From the IMG/VR virus record IMGVR_UViG_3300042564_000954, positions 1 to 24,797 of that record: a DNA stretch of 24,797 bases; one strand, given 5' to 3'. The notes beneath the pieces were generated by a model that saw only the letters and a list, made by a program, of their open reading frames with translations, was not told where the DNA came from and did no database searches. Each line of letters starts with the position of its first letter. Position 1 is the stretch's first letter. Positions 1-8,988 of this stretch are shown one piece after another. The DNA is from a virus. The position numbers were made by a program, and so were the translations under genes.

Positions 1-444
1 AATCCCCTTCTCTAGCAAATAGTTCGCACCCAACTCCATTTGGTTCTTGAAGTCAGGAATGTAGGTCGAGCGCATCCACTTAAGGAACGACGACACAACA
101 GAAGCTCGCGGCATTGATGCCATAGACGTTGGGAACGCCTTGATGTGGCTGCGCTGGAGGGCTTGGTCAAACAGAGACACATACATGTCAATCCGCTCAC
201 CAACCACGTTAACTTCTTGATCTGAAGCACCTTGCCACGGAAATGCGTTTGCTCCGTTCTTGCGAAGATCGTCAGACTTGCCGTCCCAGATATTGCGCCG
301 ATCATTATAAGAGCGCAGACATGACTCGAAATAGTATTCAAGATCAATTAGGCAGGTATCATACGCATCAGTTAACGCATTAACGTCTGGCTCTTTGTCA
401 GCGTAAATAAGGGATTCGTCCTCTAGTTCTAGTGATTCGATCAT
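1..444 (-). CDS. Portal protein, N-terminal part (cut by left window edge)
   Basis: The first 148 codons of a minus-strand gene are visible and the frame is still open at base 1. The portal is the dodecameric ring at the capsid vertex through which DNA is packaged and ejected. The sequence has an acidic N-terminus, then a conserved-looking block at residues 49-90 (RRNIWDGKSDD, then NAFPWQGASD at 67-75). I recognise this 'aFPWpGASD' segment from podovirus-type portal proteins. The start ATG (442-444) overlaps the TGA of the preceding 95-residue gene as ATGA, which suggests translational coupling and fixes the start. Its position directly after the large terminase gene supports the assignment. 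Family portals are usually several hundred residues long, so most of the gene lies outside. A divergent head protein is the main alternative. Confidence 0.78.
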   Translation of the reverse strand, partial: MIESLELEDESLIYADKEPDVNALTDAYDTCLIDLEYYFESCLRSYNDRRNIWDGKSDDLRKNGANAFPWQGASDQEVNVVGERIDMYVSLFDQALQRSHIKAFPTSMASMPRASVVSSFLKWMRSTYIPDFKNQMELGANYLLEKGI

Positions 445-728
445 GATGCGTATTCGTAAAAGTCTTCGGGGTCGGCAGATACTAAGCACACTTTGATGCG
501 TTTGCCAACAAGTTTATTTGATAGGCGGGAAGGGCATTTTACCGGAACCGCCAGCCCATCCATTCGGACGATGACCCAGCTTGGGTTGTTGCAAACACGC
601 ATAACAATGAAATCTTCATCAATTTGCTGCTCGATAAGGCTATCAAGACTGCATGGTGATTCGTCAATAATTAGCGTTTTCTTTGCAGGTCGCCCCCGTT
701 TTGCTGCTTTAGCTGCTTGTTTTTTCAT
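441..728 (-). CDS. Small basic protein with AT-hook-like motif, between terminase and portal
   Basis: This is a 95-residue protein that I do not recognise as a family. The first 20 residues are strongly basic (MKKQAAKAAKRGRPAKK). They contain KRGRPAKK, which matches the core of an AT-hook (GRP flanked by basic residues), a minor-groove DNA-binding motif. An acidic, leucine-containing stretch (residues 22-40) and a compact beta-rich C-terminal half follow. I chose the ATG at 726-728 because it follows the terminase stop (TAG at 730-732) almost directly; an upstream ATG at 851 would overlap the terminase gene by about 120 bases. The end overlaps the portal start as ATGA. A role in DNA packaging or as a head-associated DNA-binding protein is inferred from position and charge only. 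Confidence 0.7.
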   Translation of the reverse strand: MKKQAAKAAKRGRPAKKTLIIDESPCSLDSLIEQQIDEDFIVMRVCNNPSWVIVRMDGLAVPVKCPSRLSNKLVGKRIKVCLVSADPEDFYEYAS

Positions 729-729
729 A

Positions 730-2328
730 CTAGTATCCCCCAGACCCGTGAGTTGTAACAAATGATTGGCTATTGTCAACGTGATCGAGATTTGCGATGG
801 CTGCGTAGCGACAAACATCAATTGGATCTTTCCACGCTTCCTTAAGCCCACCTTCGCCAGTGTATTCAGAGAGTGCTTGAATGATGTTCTCGCAGTCGCT
901 GCTGACGTAGAAATGCGGTCTGTTAACGGAATCCAAAGGTCGAGCGGTATCCCATGACATCTTGCCGATCAATGCTTGAAGCCCATCGTCGATATCCAGC
1001 CCCGGTGCAGGGATGCAAACCATTCCCGATTCGCTTAGGTCTTCAATGATTGAGGAAGAACCGTCTTGCACCTGATACTTTGCAGCCCCAAGGCGAGGGT
1101 CGATCAATCGCTCAAAGATTTCCTCGTCGCCCTCCATCTCTTGAATTGCCTCGATGTAGTCACGGATACCAAAGCCTTGCCCCTTAGCTCCCGGCCCCGG
1201 CATCCACTTCCCGCTTTTCCATTCAGCCCAGTCACCAACGTCAACTCCCGGCCACTCGCGGTAAACCCAGAACGTCCCGCTCTCGTCAATGGCAATCCAG
1301 CACATGAACCAGTTCTTCGCCCCAGCAGGGTCGATAACGTGATAGCGCGTGATATTCTTGGTCGGGATGGAGGCGGGAGGAACCACGTTGACGACCTTGT
1401 TAAACTTGGGGAACTTGGTTGCATGGGACTTCATTGGAACCCCGTAGGCGCGGATCAGAATCTCCTCCCGTGTGCGTCCTGACAGCGTTTCTTTAATGCG
1501 CTCGTATCCGCCAAAAGCATTGTCTTGAGAGTGGAAGTAATGAACTGATGCGTTTAGCTTTTTGGACCGCTGAACGTATGGAACCAACTCACCATTAAGG
1601 AGTTCCGCTGGTCTTGACTCGATAGTCGTCGCCCCATCAAGATACTCTTTGATGACCTCTGTCCAACCGTCAATCGGAGTGAACGTGACGAGCATCTTGG
1701 CATTTCGCGTAGCTAGCCGGAACCTGAGCGTGTTAATCAACTCTGGCCCCAAAAGGTATTCATCTGCCCATACACCGATGTTGTGCCAGACTGGATTCTT
1801 AGACCCAAGTTCTGCGCCTTCCAGAATTGTCGGGTTATTCTGATACTGGGAATACGTTTTGAAAATGATTTGAGAACCGTTTGGAAGAATCAACGATGAG
1901 TCCGTGAAGCCAGTCTTCTTCTTGTAAGAGATGTAGGTGTTTGCGCTTGTCTGCTTGGTCTTGAGGTTCTCTGGCAACCAGTCCCACACTGCGCTCTGCT
2001 GCTGGCGAATGCTGACCTCGGAAGTCTGAGCAAAGCAGAAGATTTCCGACTTAGGATTCTCGATAGCCGCACGGACAACGGAGAATGCGCCCCACTGCGT
2101 CTTGCCGCTGCGATTCCCACCTAGTGCTAGGATCTCGTTTACCTCAAATAGTTGTTCTTCAGCCTTACTCCAGTGAGGGAGCCTGAACCCGTAGTGATAC
2201 GGGTCTTTTTCAGCGTTCTCAATCGCCTCATGGTAAACCGAATGAAGCCCGATTAGCTCATCAGGCTCCATTTGCACCATCTCCTCATCGGTGGGTGGCG
2301 TTAGGATTGCGTGTTTCCGCCAAATCAT
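730..2328 (-). CDS. terL: Terminase large subunit (packaging ATPase and nuclease)
   Basis: At 532 residues it has the usual length for a large terminase, the motor that translocates DNA into the prohead and cuts the concatemer. The N-terminal ATPase domain has a Walker A motif GGNRSGKT at residues 70-77, a Walker B region IGVWADE at 184-190 with the catalytic Glu, and a TFTP coupling motif near 215-218. The C-terminal RNase H-like nuclease domain shows acidic residues in the expected order: D333 (YHVIDPAG), D410 (LIDPRLG) and D501/D504 (KDPIDVCRYAA). The start overlaps the TGA of the small subunit gene as ATGA, and the portal gene lies downstream after one small gene. Identification is firm. 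The packaging strategy (cohesive, headful or terminal repeats) cannot be read from this. Confidence 0.95.
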   Translation of the reverse strand: MIWRKHAILTPPTDEEMVQMEPDELIGLHSVYHEAIENAEKDPYHYGFRLPHWSKAEEQLFEVNEILALGGNRSGKTQWGAFSVVRAAIENPKSEIFCFAQTSEVSIRQQQSAVWDWLPENLKTKQTSANTYISYKKKTGFTDSSLILPNGSQIIFKTYSQYQNNPTILEGAELGSKNPVWHNIGVWADEYLLGPELINTLRFRLATRNAKMLVTFTPIDGWTEVIKEYLDGATTIESRPAELLNGELVPYVQRSKKLNASVHYFHSQDNAFGGYERIKETLSGRTREEILIRAYGVPMKSHATKFPKFNKVVNVVPPASIPTKNITRYHVIDPAGAKNWFMCWIAIDESGTFWVYREWPGVDVGDWAEWKSGKWMPGPGAKGQGFGIRDYIEAIQEMEGDEEIFERLIDPRLGAAKYQVQDGSSSIIEDLSESGMVCIPAPGLDIDDGLQALIGKMSWDTARPLDSVNRPHFYVSSDCENIIQALSEYTGEGGLKEAWKDPIDVCRYAAIANLDHVDNSQSFVTTHGSGGY

Positions 2329-2891
2329 AGGATCTCGGCTTCGATTGCGTCTTCCTTGATCTTACTGGCAATGCGGGCCTTTGCGTCAAAGATCATCTTG
2401 GCAGCGTCATCGAGGCTAGCTCCCTTGCGATGCTCCACGATTGAGGATGCCATTCCCGTAAGTTGCGCCGCCTTGTCGGTTAAGATACCCACCGTTACCG
2501 CCAGCTTGTCCGGGCTGATCTTAGCAAGCTCCTCTGGATTATCAAACAGTTGTTGGGAACGCTCAAAGAGCAGGTCTGTGTAGTCTTGCGCTGCAATCGC
2601 GTATCGCATCGAGAACTCCTTGCGCTTTGTCTCCAGCGTGTCGTTATGCCGCCATTGGAGGCTCCTGATGGTCTCTCTGCCGAGTCCCGTCTTCTTTTGG
2701 ATGTCGGTTATCCTCGCGCCTTGTGCGGCCAGCCACAGGGCCATTGCGGCCTTATTAGGGGCATAGTGTTCGACGCAGTTTGAAGGATTTAGCTTTGCAC
2801 GTTCCTTGACTTCAAGAAACCACGCAGACTTGTCTTCTCGTTCGTCAACGTATTCCGCTTTCAGCTTCTCGTTTGGGTCTTCGGTGTCCAC
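2325..2891 (-). CDS. terS: Probable terminase small subunit
   Basis: This 188-residue protein lies directly upstream of the large terminase gene and overlaps it by four bases. Residues about 48-82 form a probable helix-turn-helix (MALWLAAQGARITDI, then TGLGRETIRSLQWRH) as expected for a small terminase subunit that recognises the packaging site on phage DNA. The remainder is helical and charged, consistent with an oligomerisation region. The start is GTG (2889-2891), because no ATG exists upstream in frame before the giant gene's stop at 2900-2902. The first residues are acidic and probably disordered. No clear Shine-Dalgarno is visible. Assignment rests on gene order plus the HTH. A different HTH regulator is possible but less likely here. 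Confidence 0.75.
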   Translation of the reverse strand: MDTEDPNEKLKAEYVDEREDKSAWFLEVKERAKLNPSNCVEHYAPNKAAMALWLAAQGARITDIQKKTGLGRETIRSLQWRHNDTLETKRKEFSMRYAIAAQDYTDLLFERSQQLFDNPEELAKISPDKLAVTVGILTDKAAQLTGMASSIVEHRKGASLDDAAKMIFDAKARIASKIKEDAIEAEIL

Positions 2892-2899
2892 AAATGTTT

Positions 2900-5800
2900 C
2901 TACTTCAGTTTTGCCGCAATAGCAATAGATTTTGCTGCGGGAAGTAACCTCTTGTCGGTTTTCACGAGTCCACTAGTTTTGATCTCAACGCCAATCTTCT
3001 CTAGCTCACGCCGCAGGGATGGTGTTACAACATTATCTTTAATGACAGTGCCTTTAGGTATTGACTTAGAAATGAGACTGGCAACTTCGCTATCTGGGAC
3101 AATCCGTTTGATCTTTGCGTAGCGAGACAGGTTCACCATTCTTCCACCAGCCCACTTATGCTCCCCAACTGCTCGTTTTGAGCCTTTTGCTTGGTATTCG
3201 TCATTAGCAGGGATCTCAACCTCAACCGTGACTAAGGGCTTCTTGTAGGCAGCGGAGAACTGATCGTTCAACGGGTTTGATGATGAGTGGAAATACGGAG
3301 CGTAGATCGCCCATACATCATCTCCATTTGGCCCCTTCAAGCGAAAGTTTCCAGCGTTCCTTCCTGTCGTTGGAACAAGGTCTGGACGCTCTTCTGCCTT
3401 CATCCATTTACCAATCTCTTCTGGTGGTCTGCGACTCTTTCCGATAGACGTAGACATCGGTGGATACAGCTTCCCGTCGATCAACGCCATTGCACGATAA
3501 CGTGTAAGTGTTGGCTCTTTGTCTAGCTTTTCTGCGGTAGCATTATCCACAGTAGTGTTGGTTTCACCACTCTCTGGCAAGTATCTCATCTGCCCAGTTT
3601 GCGAGAGCTTCCGCATCTCTGGGGTAATGTTGACACGCCAAATTGGGACGCTTCCAGTCTCAGCTTCCTCGCCGCTCATGATGTCAGCTTCTGTGGATTG
3701 CTCAAGATCAGTTTTCTCCACCTTGCCACCCCATTGTTTGACATACTTACCTACCTCCTTTGGCTGCATGGTGTCGTAGAACCCACGCATGCCGGAACCG
3801 CCAACTTTTAGGTCATTACCCTCAAAGTCTACAGGTGCTGTTGCAGCCATGATCTTATCAGCCATGTCTTTCCCTATTACTTCGTCCAGCTTTTTGCCTG
3901 TGAACTGACCAGCAGACATCTGACCCTCAACCGTGCCATCGTTACGAACCATCAGCTTAAATGATGATCCACCTTTCTCGTCAATTCTGACAGATCGGGA
4001 TTCGGCATTCACCATCGGGACTGAAATCTTATCAACGCTCTTGCTCAGATCGAACCGCTCATTCTGTGTGTCACCCACAGTCCAGCCAACCCAGTCCTTG
4101 CCACTGTCCACTGCATCACGCAGCAAGCGTTTGAATAGCTGCAAAGGCCAAGTGGTGCGGAAGGGGGCGTCTGCGATGCGACCAGATGCGTCCGTTGATA
4201 TAGTTCGGGCCAATTCTGGAACTTCTGATTCTAACTTTTTGTATTGTTCAGAATTTGGATCAAGTTCATTTTGCAATTTGCGGATTTCTTTGATCCTATT
4301 GCTTGCTGATTGCTTTTCGTTTTCTGTAGTTACATAACCCTTCTTCCTCCCCTCTTGATGCCTGTCGGACTGGAACTCCTCAGCAAACAATCCTTCCATA
4401 CCATCCGCATCCGTGCGCTCGTTCGTCCGCATGTGCGCGACGTAGTTTGGGATGTCTGGGAAGTGGGATGATGTGTATTGAGACGCGCTCTTTGGATACT
4501 TGGTGTAGTAGTCACCCAACGCTTCTGCTTGACTATTCCCGACAGCTACCGATTTCCCTTCTTGGTTTTTGATAAACCAGCGGGAGTTTCCATTGTTAAT
4601 CTTCTCGTCGAACGAATGTCCAGTAGGAAGCCCCTGCTGTTGCGGCATCGCCAGCACCACCTCGCGGTAGTTCTCGCCGCCGGGGAGGACGTATTGGGCG
4701 AATTTGACTTCTCCTCGTCCGGCCAGATCGGGGTCGGTTGACAAGTATCCGCTATTGGGGTCATTCATCTCCGCCTCGGCTTGTTCTCGAGATTCAAATG
4801 GCCCAGCGTCTTCCGTGGGGGTGACGATAAACCATCCCTCGTCCGTTTGTTCAACTCGAACACCTGAATGAAACTTCTTGCTGCGAGGATCGCTAAGAGT
4901 AACCTCCTCAAACCGCACCGCACCCTCGTTACGAAGGTAGTTAAGCAGATCCTCCTTGGATACCTTACCGTCCTTCTCAAGACTCGTCAGTGCTTGCTCA
5001 ATACCGCTCCACTTGATCTCGTCTGCCTTGACTCCACTTCCCCTCGTAGGGTCGATGGTAGCCATGATCTGGGCTACTGTGGCGCGGTTCGGCACTTTGT
5101 CAGCGATAACCTTGTCAAGTTGGGAATAGAAACCATCCTCGTCCACGCCCTCTGGCATGAACCTCGTCTGCGATGACGTGGGTGCTTCACCCTCTGGCAT
5201 CTGGCGTTGCTCAGGCATCTTGACTTGGCTTGTGGCCTCGTAGCGAGGAGTGTTACGCAAATCTTTCGGCTCACCGTTAGCGTCCATGATCGGCTCTCCT
5301 TCTGGGAGGTAGTTGATCTTGATCATGTTGTTCTGGTAGGGCAACTGGGTTGAACCGACAAGCTGGGTTGCCTTATTCATGCGATCCAGACGGTATGACT
5401 TCACCACAGCGTCGACACGATCTGAAGCCACCAATGGATTGATGTCTTTGTGACCCTTCCCTACATTGCCGAAGACGGAGTTAATGAAACTCTTGTGGGT
5501 CTCCCACTTTCCTCCGTATTTTTCTTTGAAGTAAGCGTCAGTGGCTTGGTTTTTTCCATGAAGGTCAATGATGGCGTTTGCGTCCCGCAGGATCGTTTCC
5601 ATGTTCCCATCATACAGCATCCTCCCGCGCTTGCTTGCCGCCTTCTCTGAGACGTTGGCGAACAGTTGGTTTGTGGACATGACGCGGATAAGAATGTTGC
5701 CGTCCTTGGAGATTTCCACCCCATACGGAACAACGTCTCGCAACTGAGGCTTGATCTGGTCATACTTCCACTGTCCTTTCCTGTTCTTCTTGAGGGCAGA

Positions 5801-8800
5801 CTGGTAGATCACGGAGAATCTGTGTCCGCGAGTGGCTGGATCGGCATTCGTATCGGACGTTTGCCTAGCCCCCTCGTTAAGCAGCTTTAATTGCTTTATT
5901 TGCTTGCTGTTGAACCTGCCCGAAAGGCTCAGTAGTTCGATCTGGCGATCATTAAGATACTGCCCACTCCAAGTGTTGTTTTCTGGGTTGTAGGCAAGCT
6001 CACCGTCAGGGATCGTCTCTCCCCTATTCTGCCTCGCCTTGAGATCATCAACCAGCAACAACCCGGCTTGGGAACGCAACTCGTCAGTCTCTTTCTTCAG
6101 TGGGACAAAATCTCCGTTGCCGTCAACCAGCGGACTGCCGTCAGAGTCGGATTCCCACAAGGAGTTTAGCTCGCCAAGGATCGGATCTGACTTACCTCGA
6201 ATCGGTATCTCTACACCTTCTCTGGCTTTTCTTTTTGCAGCGTCAATTCCTCCACGGCGACCAACCGATTCGCTAACCATCTTTTGGAACATCCTCCTGA
6301 CCTCTGGGCTTTGATACAGCTTGCCTCCCAAGAACCCATTGCCAGTCACCATCTTTCCGCTGTTGTCAATCACTCCACCAATGCGGAAGTGAAGGTCGCG
6401 CAGGATCGACGACTTGTTTAAGATTGAATCGCCAAGCGCACGGCCCTTGTCGTTGATAATCATGCGTCCAGCCATCTTGCCCAGCTTTCCGCTCTCCACC
6501 AACCCAAGCATGTCATCAACATTGGTTTCGATGAAGTATTCTTCTGCTAGATACTTTTCGTCGGGAGTCTTGAAATCTCTTTCACTTTTCGTCATGGGGT
6601 CGCCAATAGCGTCCCGCAGCTTCACTTCCCGCTCATGTTGTTTCCGCAGCCTGCCGACATACTCTTCTTTGAAGTCAGAGTATTGAGCGTCGTAAGATCC
6701 ATCCTTACCCCTTAGTAATCCGCCAGTCTGAAAGCCGTCCCCTACAAGCTGTGCGATAACCCCGTCTCCGATACCATTGTTGAGCATGTGGTGCATGAAC
6801 TCATGCGTCAGCAGAGGCTTCAATGGATTAGGAGCGTTGGGATTGATCATCACCGTTTTCGTGTTGCGATCATAAGCTCCAAGTCCTTGGTCAACGAATT
6901 GAATCTTTGCCCCCGGATTGCTCGCTGAGAAAGTCCCCACAACCCTCTTGAGGTCTGAAGGCATCCCGTTATACATCAGTCGCTGGGCAGGGTCTGAGAT
7001 CGAACTGTAGAAGTTAAGCGCGTCACCGTTCTGGAGTTGCTTGATGCGATTTGCGCTACCCATCGTGATGCCGCCCAGTGCCGCTCCCGTTCCTCCAAAG
7101 AACAAGGTTTCCACAGCGGCTTGCTTGAAAACATTCGGGTTAAGGTCGCCACCTTCCGAAACCCACTCGTAAGCGAGGTCCACTGGGTAGGATGCTAGTA
7201 AACCCTTGGTTATTCGACTGCCCATCCCTGTGACCAATCCTCCCGCTGTTGCCGTATCCATCAGGCCGGAAACCATGCGGTGCGCTGGTCCCTTGTTTGG
7301 CATCTCGTAGATACGCTTCCAGAATCCAATTTGACCTCTAGCCTTGGATGCCTCCTTGCCCACCAGACTGACATACTCGCCAGCGGCCTTGAGGTAAGGA
7401 GCCGTTGACCAAGCTAGCCTTGCTGCGGCAGGAATAAATGCAACGGGACCAAGCCCAAGAGCCGCGCCAGCACCACCAAGACCGGACAATGACGATATCC
7501 TGTTCATCGCGTTGTATGCCTTGTCGGCTCCGACCTTCGCCGCAAAAGTGGAAAGACCTTTATCAATCCCGATCATGCCTCGGCCCGTAAGCTCCAGCGT
7601 CTTGCCTATAGCTACTACTGGCAGGTATGGGATCTGTTTTGCCACTTGGCCCATTTGCAGAACCTTGTCAGCGACACCTGCGCTTTGGGTTGCTTTCGCC
7701 AAATCATCAGATACTTTTGTTATTTCGTCAGTGAATCCACCAACTCGCGTTAATGCCTCTTGACCTTTCACCCGCGATTGGTTGGCGAGCTTTAAGGCAT
7801 TATTAGCCCTGTCTGTCAAACCCGCCTTGGAGAACTTTTCAGCCATGCTCTCCGCGATGACGGCTTGCCTCTCAGCGGCTTGCGCGGCGGCTTGGAACCC
7901 AGCGGTGCGCCTTTCTAGTGATGCTAGTTGCCTAGTGCGCTCCAGCACAAGCGCGGCTTTGGAATCTGCTTGCAAAAGGCTTCTTGATATCGGCCTAAAC
8001 GCAACACCAAGACCCTTTCCTGCAACCCCAAAGGCCACCTTTCCAGTCATCGCGGCAGCACCATAAGGGTTTATCATTCCGGCAAACTGCCCAGCCGACT
8101 CGCCTCTTTTTTCTATTGCCGCCGCCTCTTCTTTACCGACTAGTTCAACATTTTTTTCGCGGGCCTCAGTCAACCCTAGCTCCGCTCCTGCCATTTGGCC
8201 CATTGCGTCAATAACTTCAGACGCTCTCGATGCTTGTATGTCGCGGTCTATTTTTTCAAATCTCTGATCAAACGACGAGAGTGCTTCACGCTCCTCTTCC
8301 TCGCTATCAGCCAATGCCTTAATTAGTCCAGTCCCCGCTATTTTGTATACCCCTGTAGCCAATTGCGCCCCAGACTTAACCAAGCCGCCAAGAGCCCCTT
8401 CAGCCTCCAAGTTAAGTGCCGCTTGTTCCTTTGCAGTGCGAGCGACGGGTGCATATGGCGAACCGCCAGTAATAGAGGATGTAGGAGTCGCAGTTGCTAA
8501 AAGAAGAGCAAGATTCTTAGCTCCTTCCTTCACCTCTTTTCCAAATTGGCTAAACGTATCTCCCCAAGATAACTCTTTACCTGACCCGTCTAGATCTAGT
8601 TCTTTCGCCTTGTTATAGAGAGGTAGGTTCTCCTCTTTAAGTAAGTCTGCGGGATTGGCCATCATAGCCTTCCCCGTATCGTTCAGAGTGTAGTCGTCGT
8701 TAAGCGCACCAGCTTTCTTTAGCGAAATCGCCATCTCCCCATTCTCGGTCGCCACACCTTCTGGTGTTGCATACCCAAGTTTAATCAAATCATCGGCAGA

Positions 8801-8977
8801 TGTGATCTTAGGGAATAGTTGGTTGTCATATATCGGGCTAGCATTAGCACTGTATGAGGGGACTTGAAAGTCCTCTGGAAGTTGTTCGATGTCCTCTGGA
8901 GCCGCATCCTTGATGGACATGCGGAATGAGTGTTGGTCGAGGGCTTGCTTTAATGCTGTTTTTTGATCAGGAGTCAT
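2900..8977 (-). CDS. Giant (2025 aa) polyvalent virion-associated protein with metallopeptidase motif
   Basis: A single uninterrupted 6-kb frame encodes a multidomain protein. Residues 1-700 are helical, with coiled-coil-like stretches (226-290, 340-430) and Ala/Gly-rich hydrophobic segments (about 293-327, 446-460, 495-520, 570-600, 620-645), as in proteins ejected from virions into the envelope. A gluzincin-like zinc site HEFMHH (725-730) follows, with a possible third ligand in AEEYFIE (811-817). Residues 1000-1220 are an unassigned domain. Residues 1275-1800 resemble a region of large phage polyvalent proteins (KWSGIEQAL at 1322, RTNERTDADG at 1517, EEFQSDRHQEGRKKGY at 1533, then APFRTTWPLQLFKR). 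Residues 1825-1970 (YRAMALIDGKLYPPM onward) form a further domain of that type. Short MPEG/LPEG motifs separate domains. It lies downstream of two putative internal virion genes. I infer delivery with the DNA; the enzymatic targets are unknown. Confidence 0.8.
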   Translation of the reverse strand: MTPDQKTALKQALDQHSFRMSIKDAAPEDIEQLPEDFQVPSYSANASPIYDNQLFPKITSADDLIKLGYATPEGVATENGEMAISLKKAGALNDDYTLNDTGKAMMANPADLLKEENLPLYNKAKELDLDGSGKELSWGDTFSQFGKEVKEGAKNLALLLATATPTSSITGGSPYAPVARTAKEQAALNLEAEGALGGLVKSGAQLATGVYKIAGTGLIKALADSEEEEREALSSFDQRFEKIDRDIQASRASEVIDAMGQMAGAELGLTEAREKNVELVGKEEAAAIEKRGESAGQFAGMINPYGAAAMTGKVAFGVAGKGLGVAFRPISRSLLQADSKAALVLERTRQLASLERRTAGFQAAAQAAERQAVIAESMAEKFSKAGLTDRANNALKLANQSRVKGQEALTRVGGFTDEITKVSDDLAKATQSAGVADKVLQMGQVAKQIPYLPVVAIGKTLELTGRGMIGIDKGLSTFAAKVGADKAYNAMNRISSLSGLGGAGAALGLGPVAFIPAAARLAWSTAPYLKAAGEYVSLVGKEASKARGQIGFWKRIYEMPNKGPAHRMVSGLMDTATAGGLVTGMGSRITKGLLASYPVDLAYEWVSEGGDLNPNVFKQAAVETLFFGGTGAALGGITMGSANRIKQLQNGDALNFYSSISDPAQRLMYNGMPSDLKRVVGTFSASNPGAKIQFVDQGLGAYDRNTKTVMINPNAPNPLKPLLTHEFMHHMLNNGIGDGVIAQLVGDGFQTGGLLRGKDGSYDAQYSDFKEEYVGRLRKQHEREVKLRDAIGDPMTKSERDFKTPDEKYLAEEYFIETNVDDMLGLVESGKLGKMAGRMIINDKGRALGDSILNKSSILRDLHFRIGGVIDNSGKMVTGNGFLGGKLYQSPEVRRMFQKMVSESVGRRGGIDAAKRKAREGVEIPIRGKSDPILGELNSLWESDSDGSPLVDGNGDFVPLKKETDELRSQAGLLLVDDLKARQNRGETIPDGELAYNPENNTWSGQYLNDRQIELLSLSGRFNSKQIKQLKLLNEGARQTSDTNADPATRGHRFSVIYQSALKKNRKGQWKYDQIKPQLRDVVPYGVEISKDGNILIRVMSTNQLFANVSEKAASKRGRMLYDGNMETILRDANAIIDLHGKNQATDAYFKEKYGGKWETHKSFINSVFGNVGKGHKDINPLVASDRVDAVVKSYRLDRMNKATQLVGSTQLPYQNNMIKINYLPEGEPIMDANGEPKDLRNTPRYEATSQVKMPEQRQMPEGEAPTSSQTRFMPEGVDEDGFYSQLDKVIADKVPNRATVAQIMATIDPTRGSGVKADEIKWSGIEQALTSLEKDGKVSKEDLLNYLRNEGAVRFEEVTLSDPRSKKFHSGVRVEQTDEGWFIVTPTEDAGPFESREQAEAEMNDPNSGYLSTDPDLAGRGEVKFAQYVLPGGENYREVVLAMPQQQGLPTGHSFDEKINNGNSRWFIKNQEGKSVAVGNSQAEALGDYYTKYPKSASQYTSSHFPDIPNYVAHMRTNERTDADGMEGLFAEEFQSDRHQEGRKKGYVTTENEKQSASNRIKEIRKLQNELDPNSEQYKKLESEVPELARTISTDASGRIADAPFRTTWPLQLFKRLLRDAVDSGKDWVGWTVGDTQNERFDLSKSVDKISVPMVNAESRSVRIDEKGGSSFKLMVRNDGTVEGQMSAGQFTGKKLDEVIGKDMADKIMAATAPVDFEGNDLKVGGSGMRGFYDTMQPKEVGKYVKQWGGKVEKTDLEQSTEADIMSGEEAETGSVPIWRVNITPEMRKLSQTGQMRYLPESGETNTTVDNATAEKLDKEPTLTRYRAMALIDGKLYPPMSTSIGKSRRPPEEIGKWMKAEERPDLVPTTGRNAGNFRLKGPNGDDVWAIYAPYFHSSSNPLNDQFSAAYKKPLVTVEVEIPANDEYQAKGSKRAVGEHKWAGGRMVNLSRYAKIKRIVPDSEVASLISKSIPKGTVIKDNVVTPSLRRELEKIGVEIKTSGLVKTDKRLLPAAKSIAIAAKLK

Positions 8978-8988
8978 TAATGAGACAG

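Noticed and set aside
441-851. Longer (136-residue) version of the AT-hook-like gene
   Set aside because: The extension overlaps the terminase gene by about 120 bases; the ATG at 728 fits right after the terminase stop.
1066-1482. Rightward frame of 138 residues inside the large terminase gene (and similar frames inside the giant gene)
   Set aside because: Antisense shadows of clearly real minus-strand genes.
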